Origin: G965220305 sp965220305
Lineage (GTDB): Bacteria; Chloroflexota; Dehalococcoidia; Lucifugimonadales; UBA3495
Reading direction: 5' to 3'
Assembly (NCBI GenBank): GCA_965220305.1
Contig: OZ244817.1
Coordinates: 434,001-498,000 of the forward strand
DNA: 64,000 nucleotides
A program made the translations under genes and the position numbers. Positions 18,028-28,643 of this stretch are shown here, piece by piece (the stretch's first letter is position 1; every line of letters begins with the position of its first letter). The notes beneath the pieces are model-generated. The model saw only the letters and a program-made list of their open reading frames with translations, was not told the DNA's origin and did not search any database.

Positions 18028-18111
18028 CCAGGTTGAGGCGTTGCGGGTTCCTCTCGCGGCGCCCCAGCCGGAACCTCACCCAAGCGGAGCGCAAGGGTGC
18101 GCTCAACCTGG
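18028..18111 (+). repeat. 84-nt hairpin domain closed by a 10-bp stem
   Basis: CCAGGTTGAG (18028-18037) pairs perfectly with CTCAACCTGG (18102-18111); the interior is GC-rich with smaller possible stems. It directly follows the hairpin array and may belong to the same transcript. Confidence 0.5.
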
Positions 18112-18433
18112 TATCCACCACACGGCTCGGAATCCCTATCCAACGGCGCATCATCATTGTCAGGGAGGTGACGTACAGAAACAGGACGGCATCCAGGTTT
18201 CCCTTACCCATCGGGTCTCACTTGTGCGGAGCGGCCCAACCTGCTTCGCAAGCTTCACCCTGCGGCTGGAGCGGACAACAGGCTCCTCCGCTTCCCCACG
18301 CCTGCGACGCAGCTGCTGAACAGGGTCAGCGCCGCCGCAGGTTCAACACGCTCCGGCAGCCCAGCAAAGACGGCGGGCCGGACGCTTGACGTTGCAACGC
18401 AGTGCCCCTCGCGCCGGTGGCTGACAGAATAGC

Positions 18434-18710
18434 CACTGGCCGGACTGCGTTCCTCTCCCATTCCCTCATTTCTCCCGCGTAGCAGCCACCAGGATTCGCG
18501 TTCCTGCTGAACGACACCCTGGCCGCACTGCGTCTTTCAATAACTCCCCAACCGGCTTTCCCCGATGCTCAACCCAGCCTTGGGCGCAGTGCGTCCTGCG
18601 CCGGAGCGCCGGATTGAGCGGCTCAACCCCACCCTGGGCGAACTGCGCCTTCCGCCAGCCCTCAAGCTGGCGTTCTCCGTTGTGCCGCCAAGCCCAGGGG
18701 GCATTGCGTC
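18434..18710 (+). repeat. second tandem repeat array with a conserved CTGCGT core
   Basis: Five units at about 18434, 18517, 18578, 18632 and 18693 (spacing 54-83 bp) share CCCTGGGCGNACTGCGTC-like cores. Around the core several units pair: GGA/TCC, GGCGCAG/CTGCGCC and GGCGAA/TTCCGCC (one bulge). Two units are also preceded by CTCAACCC. The arms vary while the core is kept. Confidence 0.55.
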
Positions 18711-18918
18711 CGGCGGCGGAATACCACCGCCGTATTCACAGGGCGGCATTCAAGGGCGCCAGGGAACGGTTCGCCCGATGCAAGACGCTTCGGTCAGTGT
18801 GGGCCGCGTCATCAAGCGTCGCCAGCGGCAGACGGCCAGACTAATGGCCGGTGGCACCGCCACCAACGACGACAGAATCATCAACCGATGGGTAACCCGT
18901 AATCAAAAGGAGGTAGCG

Positions 18919-18972
18919 ATGAATCTGGAATCCCCGGCTCCTACTGGACGGTTGGAGCAATTTATGGAATAG
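18919..18972 (+). CDS. 17-residue ORF with a strong ribosome site
   Basis: AAAAGGAGG lies 5 bp before an ATG that opens a 17-codon frame ending in TAG (18970-18972). The same frame then continues 27 codons to a TGA, so it may be a 44-residue protein with an amber mutation, or a leader peptide for the HTH gene downstream, from which it is separated by a strong terminator. Function unknown. Confidence 0.4.
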   Translation: MNLESPAPTGRLEQFME

Positions 18973-19073
18973 CGGGAACCCAAGGCCTGTCTCCCTCACG
19001 GTGAGGGAAGCGGCAAAAACCAGGAGGCGGCCAGGCGAGCCGCCACAGACAACTGAAAATACACAGCTTACAG

Positions 19074-19117
19074 CAAAGCGGGGGGCTGGTCTCGAAAGGG
19101 ACCGGCCCCCCGCTTTC
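19074..19117 (+). terminator. strong GC hairpin, probable terminator or attenuator
   Basis: AAAGCGGGGGGCTGGTC pairs with GGACCGGCCCCCCGCTTT around a TCGAAAG loop, ending in TTTCTG. It lies between the small ORF and the triple-HTH gene. Confidence 0.65.
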
Positions 19118-19137
19118 TGCGTTTCGGAGGAAGCGAC

Positions 19138-20774
19138 ATGAAGGCGATCACCAACATTGACATCACGGCAAGCACCAACGGCAACGGCAACCCCGTACCG
19201 GATACGGAACAGTCCCCAGAGGTATCTGACAGCGCGGCGGGTCAGGAAAAGAACAACGGCAAGCCGGAGAGCGAACTCCGCGCTGCGGCCAGGCGCCACG
19301 GTCTCACCCTCAAGCAACTGGCGGCGAAGATGGGCGTGAGCTACGGCTACCTGTCCTCCGTCTCCGCCGGGCGCAGGCCCTGGTCTCCCATGCTGCGGGA
19401 AAGGGTTGCGGCAGTGCTGGGCGAGGTGCCGGGGCCGGGCGTTGTCTACCGCCAGGGCGGCCTGGTGCAAGAGAAGGGAGAGAGCAGCTGTGCGCCGCGT
19501 GACGCGGCATAGGATACCCGGCTCAGCCGGGAAGAACTCGGAGAAGGTTCTTGGGCCAACCGACCCACCTCGAAGCGAAAGCCCAGGGGGAAAGTAGCAT
19601 GTCGGTAAAGCGGCTACGGTCTGAAAGCGTTGTAAGACCGGTTCCGCAAGGCCCGCGCGATACGGTAAAAGCTAGACTGCCTGAACCCCAGTTCCCAGAT
19701 GGTGTTCTCTCCACCCGCCGGTAGAACGCTTGTAACCCGGCGCCACTCATTACATCGGTCGGTAGCTGCGACCGATGCAACTCCGATGAGCGGACGATGG
19801 CCGATGTGGTCATTCAAGGGGACGAACGGGGCACCTACAGTCGCGCTAGATACGTCCTATGTCAACGGAACGCGGGATGGCCTACGGGGGGAGACCCCTA
19901 GGGTCACGGAGTCCTCGTAGTAGTCCGAGGACGGGAAAGCCGTCCACATGGCGAAGGAGGACAGGTGGTTCAGACGGAATACAACAGGGAGATATGCAGA
20001 ATGCAAGACGCCGAAACTGTATTGAACGTCATATAAACCACTGGAGAGCCGGATGCGGTGAAAGCCGCACGTCCGGTTCGGAGGAGGGCCGACGGAAAAG
20101 TTCTCCGCTAACGCGTCGTAACTCGCCGGCGGCCTATCCTACACGTCCGGGAGCTGGCCCGGGAGCGGGGCATGAGCCTGATGCAACTGGCGGACCGCGT
20201 GGGGGTGAGCAGCAGCTACATGTCCGACGTGTCCCGGGGCCGCAAGCACATGAGCCCCGGGGTGCAGGCCCGCGTCGAGGCGGCCCTGGATGCCCCGGTC
20301 AAGGTAGAGGCCGCCCAACCCGCCGCCGTGGACCCGCGAGCCCTCTGGGACCGGATGGAAATAATAGGCATAAGCCAGAACGAGACGGCCCGCCGGGCGG
20401 GCATCAGCTCGGCCCATCTCTCCCAGATCATGAACGGCCAGCGAACCCCGTCAGGGGACGTTCTCAGGCGGCTGCACGAGGTCCTGTTCCGGCCCACGGC
20501 GGCGGAATTGGTAGTGCCTGCCGAGGTGAAGGTGATGGCCTGGAAGAAGGATGCGCGGCGCGGCGTGGTGGTGCGGGGCGCCGGCGGGCCTGGGGGTGGA
20601 AGTAACGTTGGCGGCGGCACCGTCCGCATCGGCGGTCGGGTGCCCTGGGGCGCCGAGGTGGAATACGCTTACCGCGCCGGGTACGACAGCCGGGGCCGGG
20701 TGTCGGTGACCCACGTTGTGGACGAGCGGGGCTACTCCGTGATGTTCACGCAACGGGAGCCGGGCGCTGCTTAG
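19138..20774 (+). CDS. triple XRE-type HTH protein, split by a group II intron
   Basis: Exon 1 (19138-19489) and exon 2 (20113-20774) total 1014 bp, exactly 338 codons, and join in frame across the intron (…GESSC-VVTRRR…). The ATG at 19138 follows GGAGG. Spliced, the 337-residue protein has three XRE/Cro-like HTH repeats: LTLKQLAAKMGVSYGYLSSV, MSLMQLADRVGVSSSYMSDV and ISQNETARRAGISSAHLSQI, then a Gly-rich linker and a C-terminal domain ending QREPGAA. The TAG stop coincides with the target of two insertion sequences: IS5-like (TTA) and then IS701 (TTAG). Both regenerate the stop, so the protein is unaffected. Without splicing it would end at 19512, losing two HTHs. Target DNA unknown; possibly the element's main regulator. 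Confidence 0.75.
19490..20112 (+). mobile_element. group II intron lacking its maturase/RT
   Basis: The 5' end GTGCGCC at 19490 follows exon AGCAGCT. Domain V at 20046-20079 has the classic GAGCC...GGTTC 34-nt hairpin with GAAA loop. IBS1 GCAGCT (19484-19489) is complementary to EBS1 AGCTGC (19764-19769), which sits in the loop of an ATCGGTCG/CGACCGAT hairpin. IBS2 GGAGAGA (19477-19483) is complementary to EBS2 TCTCTCC (19706-19712). In domain IV, 20001-20036 reads MQDAETVLNVI-stop, the first residues of a typical intron maturase, so most of the ORF is deleted. The 3' end at 20112 (CTAAC) is set by reading-frame restoration and an AY ending; no clear branch A is placed 7-8 nt upstream. Splicing would need a maturase in trans. 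Confidence 0.85.
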
Positions 20775-22203
20775 TACTACAGTTGCAGATATGTGGTGAG
20801 GAGTTTCAGGCGGCGTCGGTAATGACAGCGCCGGGCCGTTGCTTGGTGCCGCCGTCTCCACTGAGACCACCGCAGCACTGATTCGTCCGTAGGGTGGTGT
20901 CTCCATATCAGCCGGTAGAGTAACCGCCGAACCTCGGGCACCGTCAGCGGTATCAGCCTTTCCTCCAAACTGGGGCAGCCCCCTTTTCTCCCAGACGTCC
21001 CGGCGACGATGCCTGGCGCCGTACCACCGCCAGGTAGGCGTGGGCCAGCATCGCCAGGGTGATGTGCCGGTACCAGCCGTCCCACCGGCGCACCTCGTAT
21101 TGGTCCAGTCCCACCTGTCCCTTGGCCTCCTCAAAGCATTCCTCAATGGCCCACCGGGTTCCGGCCACCCGCACCAGTTCCTCCAGGGCTGTTCCCGTCG
21201 GGCCGTAGCACACGTAGTAGGCCAGTTCCTCGGGCTTGGCCACGCTGCGCCGGGCCAGCAGCCAGTACCCCTTGCCAGGTTCTCTCAGGGGCCGAATATC
21301 CACCAAGGCCCAGTCGTAGACCCGAGGACCCTTGGCCCCATCACCGGCGCTCAGCCGGACCCAGCCCGACTCTTCAACCCCAGACGCCAGCCGGTCAGCC
21401 CGCACTTGGCGCGGACCCTGGTCCGTCCCAGCCCACAACTTCTCATTGCTCTTGATGGCCAGCACGTGAGGAACGTCCCGCCGCTCCAGCCACAGCCGCA
21501 GGTTGCGGTCATTGCCGTAGACCTCGTCCCCGGTGGCCCAGCCGAAGGGGACTCCCGACTCCACCGCCCGTTCCAGCATCCGCCGGGCCAGTTGCGGCTT
21601 GGTGCGAAACGCCACTTGCTCCGGCACGCCAGCCTCCTCCCGGCGTTCCTGGTCATCGGCCCACACCTGAGGCAGGTAAAGCTCCCGGTCCAGCAGGGTC
21701 CTCCCCTTGGCAGTAGCGTAGGTCAAGAATACCCCAATCTGGCAGTTCTCGATCCGTCCCGCCGTGCCGCTGTACTGACGCTGCACCCCCACAGACTTGT
21801 TGCCCTTCTTCAGAAACCCAGTCTCGTCCACCACCAACACCCCGTTGGCGTCGCCCAGGTGCTCCACCACGTAGTCCCTGAGATCATCGCGAACCAGGTC
21901 CGCGTCCCAAATGTAGGTTGACAGCAGATGCTGCACCCCATAGGGTGTGGCGTCCCCGGCCTGCTCCGCCAGTTGCCAGCCGTTCTTGCGCTCCACCGGA
22001 CTGAGCAGCCCTTTCAGATAGTCCAGCGATCGTCGACGTGGTTCGGGACGCCGGAACCGCCCCGCAATGCACTCGTGTACCCGGTCGATACCCTCAGCCC
22101 ACCGGGCGACCTCTGCCACCCCATCCCCATGCACTGCCACAGCCTCACCTCACCACCCGTTGATTGCCCCAATCCTAGTCGTTTTCAATCTGCAACTGTA
22201 GTA
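20775..22203 (-). mobile_element. IS701-family element, copy 1
   Basis: 1429 bp, terminal inverted repeats TACTACAGTTGCAGAT, with a 4-bp target duplication TTAG (20771-20774 and 22204-22207), the YTAR type expected for IS701. Identical protein in copy 2 at 52480-53908, so transposition was recent. It landed in the TTA(G) left flank of the IS5-like element. Confidence 0.93.
20953..22140 (-). CDS. IS701-family transposase
   Basis: 395 residues, intact. DDE-type residues are visible in VLVVDETGFLKKG, WATGDEVYGND and WAIEECFEEAKG; the SVGVQRQYSGTAGRIENCQI stretch is characteristic of IS701 transposases. It cuts and pastes the element between YTAR sites. It fills nearly all of the element and has no partner genes. 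The protein is identical to that at 52658-53845. Confidence 0.93.
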   Translation of the reverse strand: MAVHGDGVAEVARWAEGIDRVHECIAGRFRRPEPRRRSLDYLKGLLSPVERKNGWQLAEQAGDATPYGVQHLLSTYIWDADLVRDDLRDYVVEHLGDANGVLVVDETGFLKKGNKSVGVQRQYSGTAGRIENCQIGVFLTYATAKGRTLLDRELYLPQVWADDQERREEAGVPEQVAFRTKPQLARRMLERAVESGVPFGWATGDEVYGNDRNLRLWLERRDVPHVLAIKSNEKLWAGTDQGPRQVRADRLASGVEESGWVRLSAGDGAKGPRVYDWALVDIRPLREPGKGYWLLARRSVAKPEELAYYVCYGPTGTALEELVRVAGTRWAIEECFEEAKGQVGLDQYEVRRWDGWYRHITLAMLAHAYLAVVRRQASSPGRLGEKGAAPVWRKG

Positions 22204-22206
22204 TTA

Positions 22207-23068
22207 GAGCCTGTTTACGATCTCTGGAATATGTTAAGTTGAGACTATTGCCAAGGGGGAGATAATCATGTCCCATTCATATCCCAGTGACGTTAGTCGT
22301 GAGCAATTTGCCCTGATTCTGCCTGCTTTGGAGTCGGTGCGCCGCCGGACCAAGCCCCGCACCGTGGAATTGTATGATGTATTCTGCGGGGTTCTGTACG
22401 TCCTGAAAAGCGGCTGCCAGTGGCGAATGCTGCCCACGGACTTCCCCGATTGGCGCACTTGCTACAAGTATTTCCGCCAATGGAGTGATCTGCCCGACCC
22501 AGAGGAAGAATCCATTCTGGAGCAGGTCTTAAAAAAAGTTGGTTGGCGCGGCCCGAGAGAGCAGTGGTCGGAAAGAGCAAACCAGCTTCTGCATCGTGGA
22601 CTCCCAGAGCGTGAAGAATGCCGATAGCGCCGAGAACAAGGGTTATGACGCTGGCAAGAAGGTGTCGGGGATCAAGCGTCATATCGCGGTGGACACGCAG
22701 GGGTTGCCCCATGCAATTCACGTGACCACCGCCAACGTTGGCGACCGGGCTGGGGCTTTGACCATGTTTGGCCACTGCCGAGCCGATCTCAGCCAGGTGC
22801 AAAAGGTGCTGGTTGATGGGGGTTACACTGGGAAACCCTTTGCTTTGGCGGTGGAGCAATTGTTGGGAGCCACCGTCGAAGTGGTGCAACGCCATGAACT
22901 GCACACTTTCGTGGTGCTTCCGAAAAGATGGGTGGTGGAGCGGTCCTTCGCCTGGCTGGACAAATGCCGCCGACTCTGGAAGAACTGCGAAAGAAAACTC
23001 AATACCAGCCTCCAAATGGTGGTACTCGCCTTCACGGCGTTAATCCTGAGAAGATTGTAAACAGGCTC
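22207..23068 (+). mobile_element. IS5-family (IS427-like) element
   Basis: 862 bp with inverted repeats GAGCCTGTTTAC, flanked by a TTA duplication (22204-22206, 23069-23071). Removing it and IS701 restores the sequence GCTGCTTAGAGACTCGG at the end of the HTH gene. Confidence 0.9.
22268..23060 (+). CDS. IS5-family transposase in two overlapping frames
   Basis: Frame A (22268-22627) carries the N-terminal DUF4096-like region (LPTDFPDWRTCYKYFRQW). The catalytic part lies in frame B (up to 23060) with IVDSQSVK, LVDGGYTG and WVVERSFAWLDKCRR, the IS5 D-D-E set. The frames meet at an A7 tract (22531-22537); frame B is reached by skipping one base, so expression could use frameshifting or A-tract slippage, or one A has been added by mutation. 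Many IS427-group elements have split transposases of this kind. Total fused length about 264 residues, normal for the group. Confidence 0.85.
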
Positions 23069-23172
23069 TTAGAGACTCGGAGGAGGACACCGAATCGCGG
23101 TGTCCTCCCTCCTACGTCCATGTATGGGGGCAATTTTGCGTTTCAACCCACTTGCGGTCGCGCCGCCCTCCC

Positions 23173-23418
23173 CTAATCGGTGAACAGGTGGCCCAGGCCC
23201 AGCGAGTCCGCCACTTTCAGGAGCGCCGCAAAGTGCTGCGTGCTGGGCCGCACCCCCTTGTCCCTCCAGCGCCTCACGGTTTCGGGATCGGCGTCGAGAC
23301 GGCGGGCCAACTCGACCCACGACAGGCCCGACTCCTGCTTGAAGCGCACCAGGCACTGCGGAAAGTCGTCGGGGAAGTCGTAGGTGATTCTGCTGTGGTG
23401 TGTGTGCTGTCTCGGCAT
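23173..23418 (-). CDS. small XRE-family HTH protein
   Basis: About 81 residues from the ATG at 23418 (the frame is open to 23568, but the HTH protein starts naturally here). The HTH reads LSWVELARRLDADPETVRRW, followed by PSTQHFAALLKVADSLGLGHLF, a typical C-terminal part of phage/ICE-type regulators. No partner gene is adjacent. Likely a DNA-binding regulator; target unknown. Confidence 0.7.
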   Translation of the reverse strand: MPRQHTHHSRITYDFPDDFPQCLVRFKQESGLSWVELARRLDADPETVRRWRDKGVRPSTQHFAALLKVADSLGLGHLFTD

Positions 23419-23745
23419 GAGGCGCCAGCCCTCCCGGAGGACGATTGCAAAGCCCCTTTCTCCAACGGGAATATCTGGCCGCGCTGTGCACTCGCTCTCT
23501 ACCCTCCCCCTGGGGTCTTGGGCTAATCCCGCTCCTGGCGAGGCCAGTGGCCTCACCAGGACATGCATCTATGCGGGCCTTTTTTGTTGCCCGGAATTAC
23601 TGCGGGCAGCCGTCTCGACTATTTTAAATTGGGCTTGACCACTGGCCCCTGCTGCTGCCTTCTTGACCGGCTGCCGCCGACAGCCAAGCCGTAGCCCGCA
23701 TCAATAATTTACCCGTCCTCGCGCTGCCTCGGCCCGGCCTTGGGG
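23419..23745. other. intergenic region with strong palindrome and T-run
   Basis: CCTGGCGAGGCCA/TGGCCTCACCAGG (23534-23560) is a near-perfect hairpin. TGCGGGCCTTTTTTGTTGCCC (about 23572-23591) follows and recurs, with small changes, at about 32152-32172. It may be a terminator. No gene seen. Confidence 0.45.
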
Positions 23746-23949
23746 TTACCGTTCGGGGTTGGGCAGGGTCAGGAAATCCGACCACTCCGATACACCCGCA
23801 CCGTTGCCGGCCCGCACCGCAAAGTAGTAAAAGCCATAGTCCGGCAGATTGCTTGCCGTCGCCCCCGACCCGTCAAGGTCCAGTTCAATCTCACCGGTGG
23901 GCAGCTCCACCCAGTCCGTATCACCATAAAATCGCACCTGGTAATACGC

Positions 23950-26905
23950 CGCGCCCTCTACGTCGTTCCAGTCCAGTCGCACCTGTCCCTTAACGGTCAC
24001 CTCGCCGGACGGTTCGTCCGGCGTATCGGGCGGGTCGGTTGGCTTTGGATCCGACTCCGGTTCGACGACCGTGAAGTTTGCGCTGGCCGACGCCAGTTCC
24101 ACGCCGTCACCGGTCAGGCTGACCTCCAGGGTGTAATCGCCGGCCTTGCAGTCGGCGGAGATGGTCCCGGTGCGAATCTCCGGGTCTTCGTCCACCCGGC
24201 TGATGCTCCGGTCAGCGCCGATGCCCTGGCCCTCGCAGGCGTCGGCGCCCACCACGTCGGCCCGGAAGACCAGGTTGGCGTCGTTGTCCGGCGTCAGGTT
24301 GGCGAAGGACATGGTGACGCTGATCTCCGTCCCCTCCTCCACTGAATTGGAGGACAGTTCAATCGCCACCGCAGGTTCCGGGGCCGGGGCCCCGGCGCGG
24401 GTTACCGTTACCGTATAGGTCTTCGTCGTATCCCCGTCCTCTGCAGTCACCTCTACCGTGATGACGTTTTGGCCTACAGTCAGCGGGATTACCCTGTCCT
24501 CATCGACCGCATCGTCCAACTTGACCACGTAGCTGGCCCCGCTGTCGTTCACCGTTGGTGTCACCGTAGTTTCCGTTACGCCGTTGGCTACATCGGCGGC
24601 GTAATCGGTGGTGGCCGGGTCGAACGCGCCGAAGTCTACGCCGCTCAGGGTCAGGCCGCTCAGCGTGGCGTCAGTGGAAAGTGGTTCGGCCCGCGTGACG
24701 GTCACCGTATAGGTCTTGGTGGTCTCCCCGTCTTCGGCGGTGACCACGACGCTAACGCCGTTGGCGCCAATGGACAACTCGACGGCTCCGTCCTCATCGA
24801 CCGCATCGTCCAGCTTGACCACGTAGCTGGCCCCATCGTAGTTAGTCGTTGGGGTCACCGTGGTCTGGTCCACGTCGTGGGCGACGTTCACGTCGTAGCT
24901 CGTGGTGTCCGAGGCGAAGGTGAAGGGCGCATCGCTCAACGTCAGATTGCCTAGCGTCGCGTCAGTGGAGACAGGCGGTTCAGCCCGCGTGACGGTTACG
25001 GTGTAGGTCTTAGTCGTGTTCCCGTCCTCGGCGGTCACATCGACAGTGATGAAGTTGCTGCCCACGGCGAGGGGTATCACCCCGTCAGCGTTGGTCGCGC
25101 CGTCGAGCTTGATTTCGTAGGTCGCCCCGTCATCGTTAGTCGTCGGAGTAACGGTGGTCTGCGTCACATCGCTGGCGACGCTGGCGGTGTACTCGGTCGT
25201 GGCTGATGCAAACGCCAGGGTGACATCGCTCAGCGTAAGGCCGCTCAACGCGGCGTCGGTGGAGGGCGGTTCTGGCTGTTGTTGGCCTGGGGCGTTGACC
25301 GTGAAGTAGGCGGTGGCCTACGCCAGCTCAACGCCGCCGGGGAAGAGATGCTGACCCGACGGTGTAGTCCCCGGGCGCGCAGGACGTGGAGATTCTCCCC
25401 TCGCGCACCTCCGGGTCCTCGTCCACCTGCTTCATATACTGGTCCACGCCGAGGCCATAGCCACCCCGCTGGTCTTCGCAGCCGTCGGCGTCCCCGTTTG
25501 CCGAGTTCTTCACGTCGGCCCGGAAGGTATAGTCCACGTCGTTCCCGTCGGAATCCCGCTCCAGGCCGCCGAAAGACATGGTGACGGTGATTTCCGTGCC
25601 TTCCTCCACTGGCCCGGACGGAGAGAGGGCAATCGCCACGGCAGGACCTGAGCCTGGCAGCGCGGCGCGGATGACGGTGACGGTGTAGGTCCTGGTGGTG
25701 TTCCCGTCCTCGGCGGTGACCTCTATGGCGATGGCGTTGCCGCCGAGGACCAGCGGGAGCACCCCGTCCGCGTCGGTCACGCCGTCGAGCTTGATTTCGT
25801 AGGTCGCCCCGCCGTCGTTCACCGTAGGCGTAACTGTGGTCTGTGTTACGTCGTGGGCAACGCTGGCGTTGTACGCGGTGGTGGCCGGGTAGAAGGGCCG
25901 TAGTTTACTCCGCTCAGGGTCAGACCGCTCAGCGTGGCGTCGGTGGAGGGCGGCGCGGCGCGGGTTACAGTCACCTTATAGGTCTTGACCGTGTTGCCGT
26001 CCTCGGCGGAGACCTCCACGGTGATGACGTTGCCGCCGACGACCAGCGGGAGCACCCCGTCCGCGTCGGTCACGCCGTCGAGCTTGATTTCGTAGGTCGC
26101 CCCGCCGTCGTTCACCGTAGGCGTAACCGTCGTTTCGTGCATGTCGTAAGGGACGGTGCCGGTGTACGCAGTGGTGGCCGAGTCGAAGGAGCCGAAGGAG
26201 ACGCCACTCAGGGTCAGGCCGCTCAGCGTGGCGTCCGTGGAAAGCGGTTCCGGCTGTTGTTGGCCTGGGGCGTTGACCATGAAGTCGGCGGTGGCCGACG
26301 CCAGCTCGACGTTGAAGGGGGACGAGATGCTGACCTCGACGGTGTAGTTCCCGGGCGCGCAGGACGTGGAGATGCTCCCTCCGCGAATCTCCGGGTTATC
26401 GTCCACCTGGTACATGTAGCGGTCGTTGCCCATGCTGCCGCCCTCGCAGGCATCGGCATTCCTCACGTCGGCCCGGAAGATGTAGTCGACGTCGGAGGTG
26501 TCCGAGTCAAAGTCCAGGCCGCCGAAGGACATGGTGACCGTGATTTCCATGCCTTCCTCCATCGGCCCGGACGGAGAGAGGGCAATCGCCACGGCAGGAC
26601 CCGAGGCCAGTTCGGCGCGTGTCACGGTAACGGTGTAGGTCTGGGCGGTGTTCCCATCCTCGGCGGTCACCTCGACGGTGATGACGTTGGTGCCCACGGT
26701 GAGGGGTATCACACCCCGTCCGAGTCGGTCACGCCGTCGAGCTTGATTTCGTAGGTTGCCCCGCCGTCGTTCACCGTAGGCGTAACCGTGGTCCGGTCCA
26801 CCCCGTTGTCAACATTAACATCGTAGCTCGTGGTGTCCGAGGCGAAGCTAAAGGGCGCATCGCTCAGGGTCAGGCCGCTCAGAGTGGCGTCGGTGGAGGG
26901 AGTGG
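23950..26905 (-). repeat. six cadherin-like repeats and Ig-like repeats in the giant gene
   Basis: Each cadherin-like unit (about 95 residues) begins STDATLSGLTLS, has TTVTPTVNDGGATYEIKLD in the middle and ends TYTVTVTRA. High similarity between units at DNA level suggests recent duplication, and makes this region prone to recombination or assembly collapse. Confidence 0.75.
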
Positions 26906-28643
26906 GAAGCGGAGCGGCTGAGGCAGTCTCGAAGACCCAGGGGCGAGCCTGATTGATCGCCAGGATGTTACCGCTGGTGATCTTGAACTCGATTTCCATG
27001 GCGAACGGGTCACCGGATGCGGGGTCGTACAGCCTCTCGAACTGCTCATGGATCGTGGTGAGGTGCCGGCGCAACTGATCTATTTGAGCTTTGGTCATGA
27101 GGAGTTGGCCCGGCGGCACCTGGTTGGAGGTGCCAAGAACACGGTAATACCAGCCCGGGTTCTGCGGATCCTTGATCAGCATTTCCTCCGGCACCGAGTG
27201 CGCCTCGGGGTTGGTGACCACGTCCTCGCCGATCTGCGTGTGACGTAATAGCTCCCGTCTCGGCCGGAGATGGGGTCGAAGCTAACGGCGACACCGTTCC
27301 TCAGTTCGTCGGAGTAGTTGGGATGCACCAGCACCCCCATGGCCGCCTTCAGGTGGTCGATGCGATGGAAGTCCCGTTCGATGAAGGCGCGGAAGTTCCA
27401 CAGGCTGGCGTACACCTGTTTGAGGGACTTGGCGATGCCGTCCTCCTCGGTCTCGTCGGGATGCTGGGTCTTGGAGTCGTACAGCCCCGCGCCGTTGAAA
27501 CCGGGCAGGTCCTCGTTGTTGGTGCTGGACCGGTAGCGCAGGGACGTTGCCTCGGGAAACGTGGCATGCATCGTGGTCAGCGCTGTGGTCATCCACTCGG
27601 GCACGTCGGCCTTCTTGATGGCCTTGCGCAGCTTCTTGAGCTCGGACTCCTGGGTGGCGAAGTCCGTCTGGAAATCAGGGTCGGCCAGCATGGTTTCGAT
27701 GTCGTCGTAGAACCCGTTGTGCTTCATGAACTCGTCGTAGAAATAGAACGGCACCGAGAACCCGTCGGGGACCGTCCCCTCCGGAAACTCAAAAGTCCCC
27801 AGCACGGCCACGTTAGCCGCCTTGACGCCGAACGAGGTCCAGTCCTCGAAGCCCACCTCACCCAAGGGGGTGATTACTGTGACCGTGAGGTCCCTTGCGG
27901 CGTCTGTTCCGCGGCGGGCCGGGCAGCGGCGTAGTGGGCATCGACTTCCGCGCGGGTGGCCGCGCGGATTGTGTATCCGCCCTCGGTCACCGTGTAATGG
28001 ACGTAGCCGCCGAGGAGCGCCTCGATGGCGGGTTCGTCGAGGGCGTCGCGGATGAAGGCGTTGGGCACGCCGTCCTGCACGGCCCGCAGGTTGACGTGGG
28101 ACAGCGGCGTTTGGGGCACGGTGGAGACGATGCCTGCCACGCGGGGAAGCTCGTTGGGCAGCGCCTCGTAGATCACCACGTCGCGGGGGTTGGGACGCTC
28201 GTCCGGTTCCATGACCCGCAGCAGGCCGTACCCTTCCTCCGGGTTTAACGCAAGGAAGTTGGTTTCGCCGAAGATGTCTTCGTTGAATACGAGGTCGATG
28301 CGGGATGCCCGGTACAACGGCAGGACGGACTGGAAATGCGGAAGCGCCCGGTTTGATATGTAATAGGCCAGGTTGTCCTCAAGCACCGGCATGCTGGCGG
28401 CGAGCAGAGTATAGAGGCGCGCCACAAGGTTGAAGTGACGTCCGGAATATCCGCCTGGCCAGTAATAGTAGACTCCCCGGCTGCCATCGGGTGCAACGAG
28501 TTCCGGGTCATAGACGATCTCACCCCCGGGCAGCCCGTCCTGGCCCAACTCGAGGCCTACGGCATCCAGGAAGTCAGCATGTGACCCGTGCGTCTTGGTG
28601 TTCTGGAAGTAGACACTAGGGTGGTCGCTGCCCACGCCGAGCA

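Noticed and set aside
17751..18710. CRISPR array
   Set aside because: Units are hairpins with different stems, irregular spacing and no identical repeat or spacer structure; no cas genes.
17751..18710. Integron attC cassette array
   Set aside because: No integron integrase and no genes between the units; canonical attC core ends not seen.
15841..18910. Retron or diversity-generating element
   Set aside because: No reverse transcriptase gene in the window; the only RT remnant is 11 residues in the group II intron.
25843..26754. 303-residue plus frame in the cadherin-like region
   Set aside because: Repetitive antisense of the beta-sandwich repeats.
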